From the NCBI GenBank assembly GCA_034440575.1, contig JAOTOL010001238.1, positions 62,001-126,000 of the forward strand: DNA of 64,000 nt, given 5' to 3'. Positions 22,167 through 35,300 of this stretch are shown here, piece after piece. Position numbers and translations under genes: made by a program. Within the stretch, counting starts at the first letter, position 1. The number at the start of each line of letters is the position of its first letter. A model generated the notes under the pieces. It was not told where the DNA came from. It worked only from the letters and a program-made list of their open reading frames with translations, and made no database searches. The stretch is from Imbricaverruca yamaguchii (Eukaryota > Arthropoda > Thecostraca > Neoverrucidae).

Positions 22167-24192
22167 AACGTGGACTCTCAAATAGCAAATAGCTTTGCAT
22201 TCTCATTCTTTCAATATTACATTCCAATTGTGGGAGTCATTTCCAAAAATTTAAAATAAAACCACCAATTCCATAACTGAGATTGAGCAGTGCCAAGGAA
22301 AATTCCCTGAGTCAGTGGGATGTTCACTGTAGTTCAGAGGTGCATCAACTGCAAAGGTCATATAACATAGAGCCCACCTGTAGTCAAGCACCAACACAAT
22401 TTGACTGCCTGAAAGAATAGTCCAAGACCCCATCCACTCAGTAAAGGGTAAAGCTACAGTTGGAAACATCAGAAATTCCTGGACTTTTGAAATTGATAAC
22501 ATTACAACACACAGTAAATTGTGTTCTTGTTTACCACATTTAGCAATTGAAGTGCTGCTTTGACATGGAACTGCTGTAGTAGTGCATGTCATGATACTGA
22601 TCAAATAGATCTGAAGAGAAACACTGGAGTCCTGCAATCAGCAAGACCCTGAGCACTGCCAACCATCAATTGATGTCACAGGCTGCCTGATGATTGCACA
22701 TCATTGTAAGTGGCAGCAGGGTAACAAACAAATCCCCACAAAAGTTGAATGAGGATGGTTCCATTAGAATGAGCAAATGCTTAGTGCAATTCAAAGCTGA
22801 CTACCTGTGATACAGTACTTGATGGATCAAGTACAAATCTGAAGTACAAATCTGTCTTGGACCTGCTGGCTGGTATTTCACAGGGCCAGAGATATACTCT
22901 GGTTAGTACTGCCAAGTCATGGGGCTAGCAATGCACTCCAAGAAATGTGCAGTTCTGAAAGCACAGTGGCTCTTATGAGTGTTCTGAAGGCACACTGTGG
23001 CTAAAAATCTGTCCTTATGCAAATTATTACCTGGATGGATTTTGGGTGAGCTTTGTTGAGGTCCATACTGACTTAAGCATCACAGTATATAAAAATTTGA
23101 GTTTCCACAACATGTTGCTTGAATAGTATGGAAAGCTGGGAGCCTGGCCAGCAACCTGCTAAGTTCTACTTGATGTCACTCCTAAATTTATGAACACTGC
23201 ATTAATCATGTCAGGCCTCTTTCAGAGTTTTCATGAAGTGTTTGGAATACATGTTACATTGGTGATTTAAGGAGACTAGTACCAGTGCAGAGAAGGTGGA
23301 CAAGAAACAGAGGGAATGGATGGTCTGGACTATGGTGCCAGATTATGGAAACTAGATTTTCACCCAGTGAAAAGTAGACTGATTTGAGCAGACCAAATGT
23401 TGGAAGATTTTTCATGGCTATTCTGCCATTAAGATCCATGACATGTTTGTGCTGGTGCCATCAGTAAACACATGTGGACACTCCTTGAAATTGGCTCACA
23501 GGCATACATCAGTAGATTGTAAGATATTTTTAGCCTCAGATGCTGTGCCACCTGGAACTCACTGCCTGATGACATTATCAAGATGACATAGTACAAGACC
23601 TAGGGGCATTTAAAGCTGCACTGCACTCAAATCTGCACATTGTTGTATGAGTATACTGAATAGATTAACTATACTTCATTTTTCTTAACTTCCATCAGAA
23701 ATATTTTCTGACTACAACATATATTAGCCAATGTAATGGCTCCTCCAAACATACAATTTTTGTGTAAAGTACACTTTCAAGTTCCTGTGTTTTGCCCTGC
23801 CCAACTGATAACCACACTTTTCTTTAATCTAGGGGACTGGTGTATCTGCAGATAAGGGCTCCCCTTGATCAGCCATGGAACTGATCCCTGGGTAAATGAT
23901 GGTCAAGAATTTGACAAGCCAACCAGTTGAGATCTGGGACCTCATGGTAATAGGCAATATAGTCAGCGATATAAGATATTTAATTTGGTGTAAAGGTTGC
24001 CTTCCTAAACATGGTGTTCTAAATATGTTTTTGAAAGTAACCCCTTTTAGAAGATTTACCACTTGAACTAATATTGTAATGAAGAAAAATGAAGTCACAC
24101 CCAGGCCACAATATCATCCTTACCAGCTGGCAGGAGCTTACAGATGCACAGCTAGTTTCCACTTAAGGGGAAGTCTATGTGTATGCAAATAT

Positions 24193-24254
24193 GTTGGTTG
24201 GTTATTTGGGCTTTCAGGCTCATCAACTGCGTTGGTCATACAGTGCCCAGTTTG
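24193..24254 (+). repeat. Short dispersed repeat (TTGGTTATTTGGG family)
   Basis: TTGGTTGGTTATTTGGGCTTTCAGG with GCTCATCAACTGCGTTGGTCATACAGTGCCC matches the core at 7772-7835. Confidence 0.5.
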
Positions 24255-25447
24255 CAAATATGTGTAAAAAGGCAGAAACCAAGCATTTTCGACACAAAGA
24301 ATTGGTTCCTCCATGGAGTGTTGAATTTCCCTTTGGTCACATTTGGGAAGCACCAGGTGAGGGATGGATAAATTACAGCCCAAAGAACAGCAGTGTAGCA
24401 TGGATGGATCATTATGGGAATGATTATGATTGACTGAGAGGCAAGTACAAGTGGTAAAAATGGCTGGTTGTTTATTCCAAATCATTAGCAACCCCAAATT
24501 ATGGAAGCAAATTCTAAAAATTCAAATAAATAATAAACATAAAAATCATACTTCACTAGAAATTGAGGCTGGGGTCACAGCAAATCAAGCATCTACACTT
24601 GAAAAGTAGTGGTCAGAAAATGGTGCCAAAGCCATACCCTCTCAAAATGTGGAGGTTCGTCCAGTATGGCAGGCACATGTTTGTGCACAATCCAGGATGA
24701 CACTTATCTACTGATGGCATCATTCAATGAGCATTGTGTAAGATCACAAAGTGCATTTACTTTGCCATTGCAGTCCTTCAGCATTCAAGCTCCTCACTAG
24801 ATACTAACTCACAAAAAGCTTCTGCACTGTATCAGTCCACAACACATGACTGCCAGATGCACTGTCAGTTACCTGTGTAAGGTCATGGTCAGGCTTTTGG
24901 AATGCAATATTTATGAAACTCTTCACCTCATGTGTACGTCACATAACAGTGGGGTTAAACACCATACAGATCAAGGCCCTTTACATAAGGTACAACCGTC
25001 CGGCAATTGGAACTTTTCATGACGTCACAAGTTTTCAACGGCCGATATCCTCATTGCCCGCAATGCTATATAGGGGTAGTTTGTAATGTAATATCTTTTT
25101 CAGGAATGAAGCCACAGCTATAAAATAAAGACCATGTGATAGAACATGTCTTTCTTTGCCGAAATATAATTCCAGTTTCTACCTGAAACTTACCAGAAAC
25201 GCGATATAGGAGTTCTAACAGGTGGTCGCATCATGCAGGCTTCGTCTCCAGCTGGCACCGTCCCATAGCTTTTTTTTCACCAACGAATTCTGATAAGGTA
25301 GGAATGTGGGGTGGAACTTACGCAAATTATGAGAAGGATACAGGGGTTTTGTTTGATGCACTTTTGAGGGGACACTTTCCCCTTAAATCTCGACTTTTCC
25401 AGCCAATAATTTCAGGTCTTATCATGGGACCCCATTGAGTGTACCTT

Positions 25448-28400
25448 TCAATTCATTTGAGTTCTCCTATTGCCTTCATGCAATGCGTTCCCCAATAATT
25501 GCCAGAATTGCTCCGCCATCAGCCGCCTCACGATGCCGGGCTGGTCATCCGCCGCGCGGCCCATCACCAGGTTGAATGTCAGCTCAAAGCCATGCACCAC
25601 TGCCATCCAGCGTTCCGAGGGCACCAAGAGACCGCCACGGCTCACTACGCGAAGCCAGCTGTCGGGCACAGAACTGGGCTGCGCTATGCTGGTTGCCTGA
25701 CCAAGTGTAGGGTCGATGGCCCGACATTTGCATGCCACAAACCCTGCCACGAAAGCCAGCGCCTCCAGCTCGATACCTACCTCATCGCTGGGGTCCCGGG
25801 CCGCCATCACCTCGACCAAAGGCATTTCCGGTTGCTCGCCAGCGGAGTCCTCCAGGTTGAGGGGCGCCGGAGGCTGCAGGGTTTAGGCTTGGTAGGCCCG
25901 GTTGAAGTCTGCTTCCTCCTCGGCGGCATCCAGTTGGTCAAGATCCTGAATCTGAAACAGATGAGCATTACCCTGAAGTACACATCATGGTAGTCAAAAC
26001 TGCTTTGTTTGCGTTCAGTTCAGTGAAAACGTACGCAACACCGTCAGCTTCACTGGTGGTTTCAAAGTAAAACATGGAATGGCAGAATCCAGAATGCAAA
26101 GCTTCCCCATGTTTTGCTTCAGCTACACTATGTGATATCTGCGTGGTCCTGTTACAAGTTCTCAGGTACAGTGAGACATTTTTCGCGAAATATGGTGGAA
26201 TATAATTACATAATTACCTATGATGTGGCATATTATACACGAACAGTTGATAACACAGGCATTGTGGTTGTTGTCCCTATCGTGAATTCAGGTACTTATA
26301 TATTGGGGATCTATCAGAACAAGTAAAAAGGTGCTTTATTGGCTCAGACTTGAGCTTGAAAGATTTGAAGATGTTTTAAACAGCCTTGGATCTAACGCGT
26401 ATGATGACATTGGGCTGCATCCGTTTCGACATGTCACAACTAACGAAAAACAAACATTATTTGAACACTGCTTAGCTATGATCACATATTCACCTGGATG
26501 TCGAGGCCCTCGAAGGCATCGTTGGTGAGGCAGTCCAGTCGGCTCTCCGTGGACAAGAAGTCCGTGTCGGCCTCCAGCTGTACCGCACGGCCCCGGCTGT
26601 TGGCGGCCACCAGCGGGGACGGCGCCATCAGTAGGATGCGTAGCCGGGACCGCGCCTCCACAGCGTCCGGGGTGGTGTTCTGGCCGCACATGCCCCGGAG
26701 CTGGGAGAAGACATTCTCCAGGCAGTCCTGGTTCAGCCTGGAGGTCAGCAGGTACTGGTACCCGGGGACTGTGGCCAGCAGGTCCGCGTGCAGGCCGCGA
26801 AGTGAGGCAATGCTCCGCAGTATGCCGTGCTGGAACGGGAGCAGCCCTGCCCGTCCACCGGGGTGCCTTGGTGTGAACTTCCGCGCACTCCCGATGAGCA
26901 ACTCCATGTCCCGGAGAGCTGCTTCCTGGACGGCCGTGGCCCCCGGGCTGATGCCGTAGCCGCAGCGCTCCAGTCGGGCGTTGAATGGCGCACGGCTGTT
27001 TGCGACATCAAACCACTTGTCGACGGTGAGCACGGCCGCCGTCTGTGTCTGGCGGCGAGGCAGCAGCTGCCCCATCGCAGTCCCCACGCTGTTGGAGAAG
27101 GCCTGCGTGGCTAGATGCACCCTCTGGCCACTCTGACCAGCGGCCTGAAAATATAGGGCAGGTATGTCCAAAGTGCATTTTGGACGATAGCCAACGGCTT
27201 CAATGCGAAGTTTTGTTTAATGCGAAGCAATTTCTCAGTCCATTTGTGATCCGTCTCGCAGTTGTAATATCTAAGTCTATCGAGCAACGTTCACCTTAGC
27301 CATTGCCAGTGGAGTGGGTGTTGGTGGGAGTAGGGATGGGAGTGGGGATGCGGGTGGCGTTGGTGGGTGATGTGGGCGGGAGTGATGCACCCCCTAGGCG
27401 TTTCCGCGTATTTTCCGGACTGTTCAACGGGGCACCCATCCTGACTTCCGGTACCTCACAGGATATTTTCATCTTTTTCAGAAATTCTGGTAAAATTGCT
27501 TAGATTATGCAAGGTTGTGGAACGATCACATCACAAAAGGGAGAACCTTGAATTTTGTTCAACAAAGCCATGTATCACGCAGCCTGGCACAACATGGCGA
27601 GCCAAAATGATGTTGGATATGTGGTAATTGGGGATTGCACAAACAGGATGATGTAGGTTATTAACCTTTTCCATGTCCTTTGAGGCTTTGAGGTCATTGT
27701 CCTGAGTTTGCCCCCAGGATGACATTCGTCACTAAGTGTACAGTAACCCTAAAACTATTTCATGTTTTGAATTGGATCCCCCGTCCATTTTTACCACTTA
27801 GCGCCTAGAAATGATAATTTTATACTATATTATATTAGTTATAACTTTCATATATTCAGAAGATCTGACAGAAAAGCACTTGACGTACATACAGGTTATG
27901 CGAGCAGTATGAGTTGTTCCGAATCCCCTTCTTACCTCCAGGTGGAACCGCGTGAGCTTGGGGCAAAGCCTCAGCTCCCCGTTGTCCAGCGCAAGCAGCT
28001 CCTCAAAGCACTGACGGCTGAGCAGGGCTGTACCGCCATCGGTCTTCGGCACCAGCTGGCCGCCGTTCTCCGCCATTGTGTGGGCTCTCATCAGCTTGAT
28101 GAGGTGGGGCGGGTCCGCAAAGACCCAGACTTTCCTAAGGGGATGGGAGAGGTTTCTAATTAACATGGGGTCGGGTGTGGTGGGGGTAAACATTAACCCC
28201 ACCCCTAGGCTTTCTAAAATAACGAAATGTACTTGAATTGAAATATTTTACAGTATGCCAGCCAAAGAAGCTGCATGCTGGTAAATAAGCTGTTGTGTAC
28301 GTGGAATCAACATATGATCATACCTGGGGTACAACAAACTTTTGGGTCGAGGAGCTGATATCAAGTTTATACATGCCACAATATCGATTTTATGCAGCAA

Positions 28401-31400
28401 TGAAATGTTTGCCTATTTACGCTACACTCACTGTTGTTTGGGACTCTGGAAAGCTAAAACACCATCAACATCATCAAACTAGTTTGACATGGACGTACCG
28501 GATTGGGTCTGCTGGGTTGGATATCCAGGTTGAGGACGAAGTGACGCCGGCCTCCTTCCACATGGCCTCGTTCGAAGGGGCCATGTCGCTCACGGCGGCG
28601 ACCACCTTCAGGCCCAGTGTCTCCAGTCTGGCGATGACGACGGAGAGCTTCTCGATGGTCATGGCAGCGTCCAGTTCATAGAACAGCGGCTGCTTCCAAG
28701 GTGCGCACAACCCACGAACCATGAGAACCTGTAGTAGGATTTCCGAATTCAGATACCGCTGACGCCTTAGAGATTCTGAACATTGAACAAACACACAACT
28801 GACATGCACGAATTCCCCATTACCCAGCAAAATATAAAAAAGACAATCATGACATGCAATTGTAATCACCCAAACAGAGCAGTGGGAAGACATCTACCCT
28901 CCACATTGAGAAGTGTAATTGGATTCCCAGTGAACCGTTACTTTTTATTTCGGCCACAGCTGCCAATTAACCGAAATTTGTCAAAACTGGTGGAGAAGTC
29001 GGTACGGTCGGCATAATGCTAAGGACGTAAAACATTACGGTATTAACATTATGTTAAGGACAACATACAATGCAATGGATAAACCTGGTCAAAGTACAAA
29101 AAAAAAGTTAACACAATTTATTTATGTGATTGGGTAAGCACGTTAAAGTTGCTATGCATTAATGCATTGCTTAATGCCAATCACCGGCCAAAAGTTGGGA
29201 AATAGGTTAATTGAGGGTGAAAATTATCTAACAAACAATGCGAACGTCGTAAAAATGCAACAGTCCCTGGCTCATCGTCAGAAAGTACACATTTCATACC
29301 TGGAGCTTAGATGTCGCCAGCACCTGGTCCGCTGCAGCATCATAACAGCGTCTACTGTCCAGGCTCATCTCGTCGAATGAGATGACGCACAGACGTTGGA
29401 TGGGCTCCATGGTCTGGACGGCCGCCTCCAGAACCGCGGCGGCTGCCTCCATCACGCCCGGTGTGACCGTGAAGGAGCGTATCCATCGTGACAGCGTCGC
29501 CATGGACGGCAGGGGGAGATTTAGCACGTTGCTGACATACGCGAAGGCCTTCTTCGAGATGCAGCGCAGGCCCAGCGCTCTAGCGACGGCCTTGGCCCCC
29601 CAACAGGTTCGGCGCCCAGTGGCCGCTTGGCGCACCTGCTCTGCCGACAGCACGCCCGCTTCCAGCAGCTGGTCCAGGGTCGCGGCCTTCTTCGCCAGGA
29701 TGCTGTTGCGGCGGAGCAGATCAGACTTCTGGCGCCGCCACGCCAGACGTCTCTGACGACAGATACGCTGCATCCGATCCACCTTTCTCTGCAGCCGGCA
29801 GATTTCCTCCAGAGGCGTCAAAATCCGCACTTCTGCCATAGGCTGAAGCAGCGTTGGGACGTCGTCTACTTCAGACAGATCACTGCAATCGGAAAACAAG
29901 GCCGACGCGTAATATATCACTTTTTGCTTTTTGGAGGCGAAGGTGAGTGAAATGTTGAAAGCAATCTTAGTGATTCATTAAAATGAAGAACATTTTGTTT
30001 GTAATGAACATACTGTAGCACAGTAAGTATAATCACAGTACAAAGAACAATCAGAATATATTTTGATCGGACATACTTTTTCCATTATTTCCATAAATAG
30101 GTACACACCAGGACCAACAAGACATGTTGTGAAGTCATACTTTAGTGTGCATCTGCATCAATCATATTTCATAACTGGTTGCAAGACAGATTGAAGATTG
30201 GGTGTGCTTACTTTTGTCTTGTGGTACTACCAAAAATGGAATTTGCACCATAATAACTTACCACATCAGGGAATCAGTATCTGCATCAACAGCAGGCTCA
30301 GCTTCAGACATCTGTAGATTTGGACTTGACCTATCACCAAGCACACTGTCAACAGTCTGCTTCTCCTCCCTATGAGTATGGCGCTGACACCTCTCCAAAG
30401 CAGCTGTTCTCTCCTCCCTGTTGCAAAGATGAAGGAATAGTTACATATAGATTCAATAAGCTATGTTTATGCTATGGTATTGGCAGCAGTGTCAGTGCAT
30501 TGACAGCATGTTAAACTCTTGGTCAAAATTCTGCCATTGAACTAGAGCGCATTGCCTGTGCCTGTGGAACTCATTGTGGTGAGACAAGGGTTTATGCACC
30601 AATCCCTGATGAGCAATAGGACCCTGGTTCATGAAGCCACCCCAGCAAGAAAGTAGACTATTTTTTAAAACAGACAAGCAATGGGATAAACATCGAAATA
30701 TACAGCATTTTCTGCATTAAAATATTCCAACAAGCATTACACATATTATGCCATCATAAAGCTGAAGATGTCAAACTAGCTTAGGTAATTTTAAATTTGT
30801 AATATTTTAAAGAAGAAAACTATTCTTAAAATTTTACCTCGGGGTGAGTTGATTGTTTTTTTCTAAGTGTTTTCCAAGGCTAAGTTACATTTCTTTAACA
30901 CATTGTTTGTGTTGCAATACAACCAAACTCAAAGCATGTTTTTGGTGGTTCACATTCTACAGACTGGCAGACTCCCATCATTACTTTGAGCCATCACCAG
31001 CATAAACTCAATACAACTGACCTAACTTGCTGGTAATCAACCAACTTGATGTTTTTAAATCCAAGTTCTTGCATGGGTTGCTTCAGTCTGCATACTGCAG
31101 TCTGAACCTCAGTCTGCATACTAAGGCAGGCATGAACACAAAATACATGCAGTTAATTGCAGGTAGAAATGTTGTATAAACCAATAAATATTAATATTTA
31201 GTATCTATTTATCAATATTTTTTTACAATAAATATTAAATTAGAATTACCCACTTGAAACATTGAGCATTTATACCAATAGCCTCAAGCCGGTTGCCAAA
31301 GCAAGTAACATAACTTTAATTAAGTGCTTAAAATGAACAGATGACTACATACCTTGTCGGAATGTTCACGGACGGAATAGAATCTTTGAGTAGGAACAGC

Positions 31401-31625
31401 TTGGCCTTGAAGCCCATGGACCGTTTCAGTAGGCGTGATGGGTCAAAGTCACCTTCCACAAAATGGTTCGAACAGATCCGAACCGTCTTCAAGTTCATCG
31501 GGTCCTGTCTCGCACAGGTGCACCCACTCTGCTCTTCTTTTAGCATCTTTCGGAAAATTAAAATACGAGATGTCAGGATTCTTCCTGAACGATGAAGCAC
31601 ACTTAGCTACAGAGCAGTATCCCAT
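25448..31625 (-). pseudogene. P-element / THAP9-like DNA transposase, seven exons, two lesions
   Basis: This is a cut-and-paste transposase of the P superfamily. Exons run 31353-31625, 30262-30417, 29300-29882, 28499-28728, 27936-28134, 26494-27144 and 25448-25951. All junctions are GT-AG and all phases fit, giving about 864 codons, close to THAP9. Exon 1 carries a THAP zinc finger: YCSVAKC, FNFPKD, then CSNHF. Exon 3 has a basic/leucine-rich coiled segment (EEICRLQRKVDRMQRICRQ) and the first RNase H-like aspartate (CVISFDEMSLD). Exon 4 has the second aspartate (VVAAVSDMAPSN) and exon 5 the WVFADPPHLIKLMR block. Exon 6 ends the catalytic core with SRLNQDCLENVFSQLRG, where the Glu matches the P-element acidic residue. 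The lesions are one extra base inside the THAP domain near 31520-31535 (after WVHLC) and an in-frame TAA at 25883-25885, which removes the last 144 residues. The ATG at 31623 is chosen because it directly precedes the THAP motif. Confidence 0.9.
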
Positions 31626-31673
31626 TACTACGAGCACTCAGCCTCAGAGCAGAGCTAGTCAAAGACCAGAAAA

Positions 31674-31776
31674 GCCTATAATATACCGCAGGCAGCCGCA
31701 CCACCGCCAGAGATTTGAAACGACGGTTGTTCTCTGGCGCAGTAAATGCGCAAGAAATGTCTGACCAATGACGTCA
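31674..31776 (-). promoter_or_regulatory. Candidate promoter of the P-like transposase gene
   Basis: On the minus strand upstream of the ATG (31625) lie a TATA-like TATATTATA (about 31677-31685), and further upstream an ATTGG (inverted CCAAT) overlapping a TGACGTCA CRE-type palindrome (about 31765-31775). Order and spacing are plausible. A second TGACGTCA lies near 25019 just beyond the other end of the gene, but no terminal inverted repeats were found. Confidence 0.35.
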
Positions 31777-32305
31777 GAAATTAAAGTGGCCCTATGGCCG
31801 CTGAAGGGACGGCACCCCCCTGATACAGATGGTGTACAACCCACGGGGGCACACAATGCGCACGGTGCGTAGCCCCAGCAGAAGAGAAATATAAGACACC
31901 CCAGTATTCAAGCATGCAAAAAACCTTCCTCTCAAAATCGAAATGCTGAGATATGAAGAAGACACCCAACCAGGGTGGGAATTAAGGCACTTTTTAAGAG
32001 ATTTCATCTCTTAAAACATTTTTGCACTCCGAATTCATACTGGATAGAATGGGCTTCACATGTACTCCGACACAAACATGCAGAAGGAACAAATATACCA
32101 CTAAAAACAAAGACAAGACTGAAGGAAACATCCACCAAACAGCATGTTATTCTACTTACGATTACCAAATAAACTAGCCACTTTTCGTACCATCAAACAC
32201 CGCATACAGCTTCCCGGCACACACTCCCACACCCAAACACAACCACCAGAAATGTCCACAGCAACGCGCCAGACCGTGCGCATTGGTTTCGAGCCACCCT
32301 ATAGT

Positions 32306-32314
32306 GGGAAAAAG
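32306..32314. repeat. 9-bp target-site duplication, left
   Basis: GGGAAAAAG directly precedes the foldback terminus GGGTGGGTCTACTCTG. The identical nonamer follows the other terminus at 35652-35660. Confidence 0.85.
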
Positions 32315-35300
32315 GGGTGGGTCTACTCTGTTGCCGTGGGCTGTTGCCGTGACCATATTCAGAAACTACCGAACCAAATTCCACCAAACCTTCACCAATC
32401 GATTCAGTTGGGTCGATTTATGTGGGACTTTTGAATATGGGGACTCTTACCGTTACGCAAAGCTATAAAATTACCCCTCAAACTTGGGGCGGCCATTTAG
32501 AAATCATTTTGAAAGTGTTGCCGTGCCCATGCTCATAAACCGCTGCACCGAATTGAACGAAACCTTCACCAATCGATGCAGCATAGTCGATTTACTTCGG
32601 ACTTTAAAATATGGTGACCTTGACCTTGACCTAAGGTCGCTGATTAAGTACATCTTTATTTTGAATTGTTGCTGTGACCATGCTCCTAAACTACTGAACC
32701 GAATTTCGTGAAGCCTTCACCAATAGACGTGACATGGTCGATATACTTGGGACTTTTGAATATGGTGACCTTGGCCTTAGGTCAAGGTCATCAAAAAAGC
32801 ACAAAACCATTTTTAAGACTTTTAACCACGCCCATACTCTGAAACTACCCAGTACAACTTCATGAAACCTTCACAAATCGACGTAACGTGTTCGATATAC
32901 GTGGGGCTTTGAATATCATGACCTTGACCTTAGGTCAAGGTCACAAAAATCCCCAAAATCCTTTTCTTGCCTATTTGACACGCCCATGCTCCCAAAGTAC
33001 CGAACCGAATTTGATGAAACATTCACCAATCGACGTGGAATGGGCGATATATTCTGGAGTTTAAATATGGTGACCTTGGCCCTAGGTCAAGGTCATTAAA
33101 AATGCATAGAACTCATTTTAATGGTTGTTGCGCCGCCCATGCTCAGAAAGTACGGACCCGAATTTCATGAAACCTTCGCCAATCGACGTGCTGTGGTCGA
33201 TATACTTGGGACTTTTCAATATGGTGACCTCGGCCCCAGGTCAAGGTCATACAAAATGCATAAAACTCATTTTGATGGTTGTTGCGCCGCCCATGCTCCG
33301 AAAGGACGGAACCAAATTCCATGAAACCTTTGCAAATCGACGCGACGTGGTCGATATACTTTCGGCTCTTGAATATTATGATTGTCATTTATATTCTTTA
33401 CATAACGCCGACCAGGCCATACGTTGTTCCCAGTAACTACTTTACAACAAATTTATATAACATGATTGACCATCACTATTTATGGGCTCCCAAGGTCAAG
33501 GTATTTCCCTTGCATCTGTTGCTGTCTTCTAGGTGTGTGGTCGTGTTAGGCTGTGCCCGCATTTGCTATTTTATGCAGTGTATGGTACTGCAATACGTTT
33601 ATATTTCGGTCGTTTGGTGAGCAGTGGTATCCGTAATGCACTTCGTCTTTTTCACTCCTTGATTTTTCACTTGCTGTTCCAGTTTAAGGAAAGTTTTCTT
33701 ACCATGGGTGGAGGCAAGACTGTATACCTTCATCAACATGGGTGGAGGCTTTGAATGATTGCTTACCTATATTCGTACCAATCACCATCACATTTACCAG
33801 AGTTTTCAGTGTCAGTTCCCAGCCAATTTTACCATTGAATTATATAGTCCTGATGTTAAATTACCACCTACTGAAGCATGGGAGCCTTCCCAACAAATGT
33901 ATAAACATCATGCTTCTTTATGTGTGTTTATGAAGTCTCCATGCCTCATTTCTGGCAGTGTATTCATGGGTATTTAGGGATCATGCTTATGCTCACAATT
34001 GCAGAATCTGAAACATCAGTATCTCACAATGTCACACTGCAAGGTGTGCCACTCGCTGAGATCTTGTCTGTGCAGGGTGGGTGGCCAGTGGTACAGTTAG
34101 TGAGGCTGTGGCAGTATTAAATTATTTGTAAAATAGGGTGGAATTTACCACTTTCTGAACACTCAATTGACATCCTTCTGCAGGAAGCATCTACATCCTG
34201 CTTCATGATGCATGCTTATGCAGTCTGTGTGGCTCCTTTCTAACAGTACCTCGTTTGTTTAGTATTATGACATAGGTCACCATATTGAAAAGTCCCAAGT
34301 ATATCGACCACGGCACGTCGATTGGCGAAGGTTTCATGAAATTCGGGTCCGTACTTTCTGAGCATGGGGGGCGCAACAACTATCAAAATGAGTTTTATGC
34401 ATTTTGTATGACCTTGACCTAATGCCGACTTCACCATATTGAAACGTCCCAAGTATATCGACCACGCCACGTCGATTGGTGAAGGTTTCATGAAATTCGG
34501 TTCCGTACTTTCGGAGCATGGGCGGCGCAACAACCATTAAAATGAGTTTTGTGCATTTTTTATGACCTTGACCTAGGGCCGAGGTCACCATATTGAAAAG
34601 TCCCAAGTATATCGACCACGGCACGTCGATTGGCGAAGGTTTCATGAAATTCGGTTCCGTCCTTTCGGAGCATGGGCGGCGCAACAACCATTAAAATGAG
34701 TTTTATACACTTTTGATGACTTTGACCTAATGCCGAGGTCACCATATTGAAAAGTCTCAAGTATATCGACCACGGCACGTCGATTGGCGAAGGTTTCATG
34801 AAATTCGGTTCCGTACTTTCGGAGCATGGGCGGCGCAACAACCATTAAAATGAGTTTTATGCATTTTTAATAACCTTGACCTAGGGCCAAGGTCACCATA
34901 TTTAAACTCCAGAATATATCGCCCATTCCACGTCGATTGGCGAATGTTTCATCAAATTCGGTTCGGTACTTTGGGAGCATGGGCGTGTCAAATAGGCAAG
35001 AAAAGGATTTTGGGGATTTTGGTGACCTTGACCTAAGGTCAAGGTCATGATATTCAAAGCCCCACGTATATCGAACACGTTACGTCGATTTGTGAAGGTT
35101 TCATGAAATTGTACTGGGTAGTTTCAGAGTATGGGCGTGGTTAAAAGTCTTAAAAATGGTTTTGTGCTTTTTTGATGACCTTGACCTAAGGCCAAGGTCA
35201 CCATATTCAAAAGTCCCAAGTATATCGACCATGTCACGTCTATTGGTGAAGGTTTCACGAAATTCGGTTCAGTAGTTTAAGAGCATGGTCACGGCAACAA

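Larger units (their letters stand above)
18351..25447. other. Gene-free, CpG-poor region with old repeats
   Basis: From about 18.7 kb this stretch is AT-rich and almost lacks CG dinucleotides: roughly four in 19141-20500. No open frame resembles a protein. It contains the dispersed repeat at 18715-19150, a decayed foldback arm at 20310-20998 and two copies of the TTGGTTATTTGGG element. The pattern fits old, methylation-decayed repetitive DNA. Confidence 0.6.

Noticed and set aside
22251..22637. 128-codon minus-strand frame
   Set aside because: There is no similarity to known proteins and it lies in decayed AT-rich DNA.
24950..25080. Terminal inverted repeat of the P-like element
   Set aside because: Only a shared TGACGTCA with the region near 31770 was found; no extended inverted match or 8-bp duplication.
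33121..34845. Several frames reading MLRRPCSEST...MKPSPIDV in both foldback arms
   Set aside because: They are translations of the ~154-bp monomer and shift frame from unit to unit, so they are not a gene.
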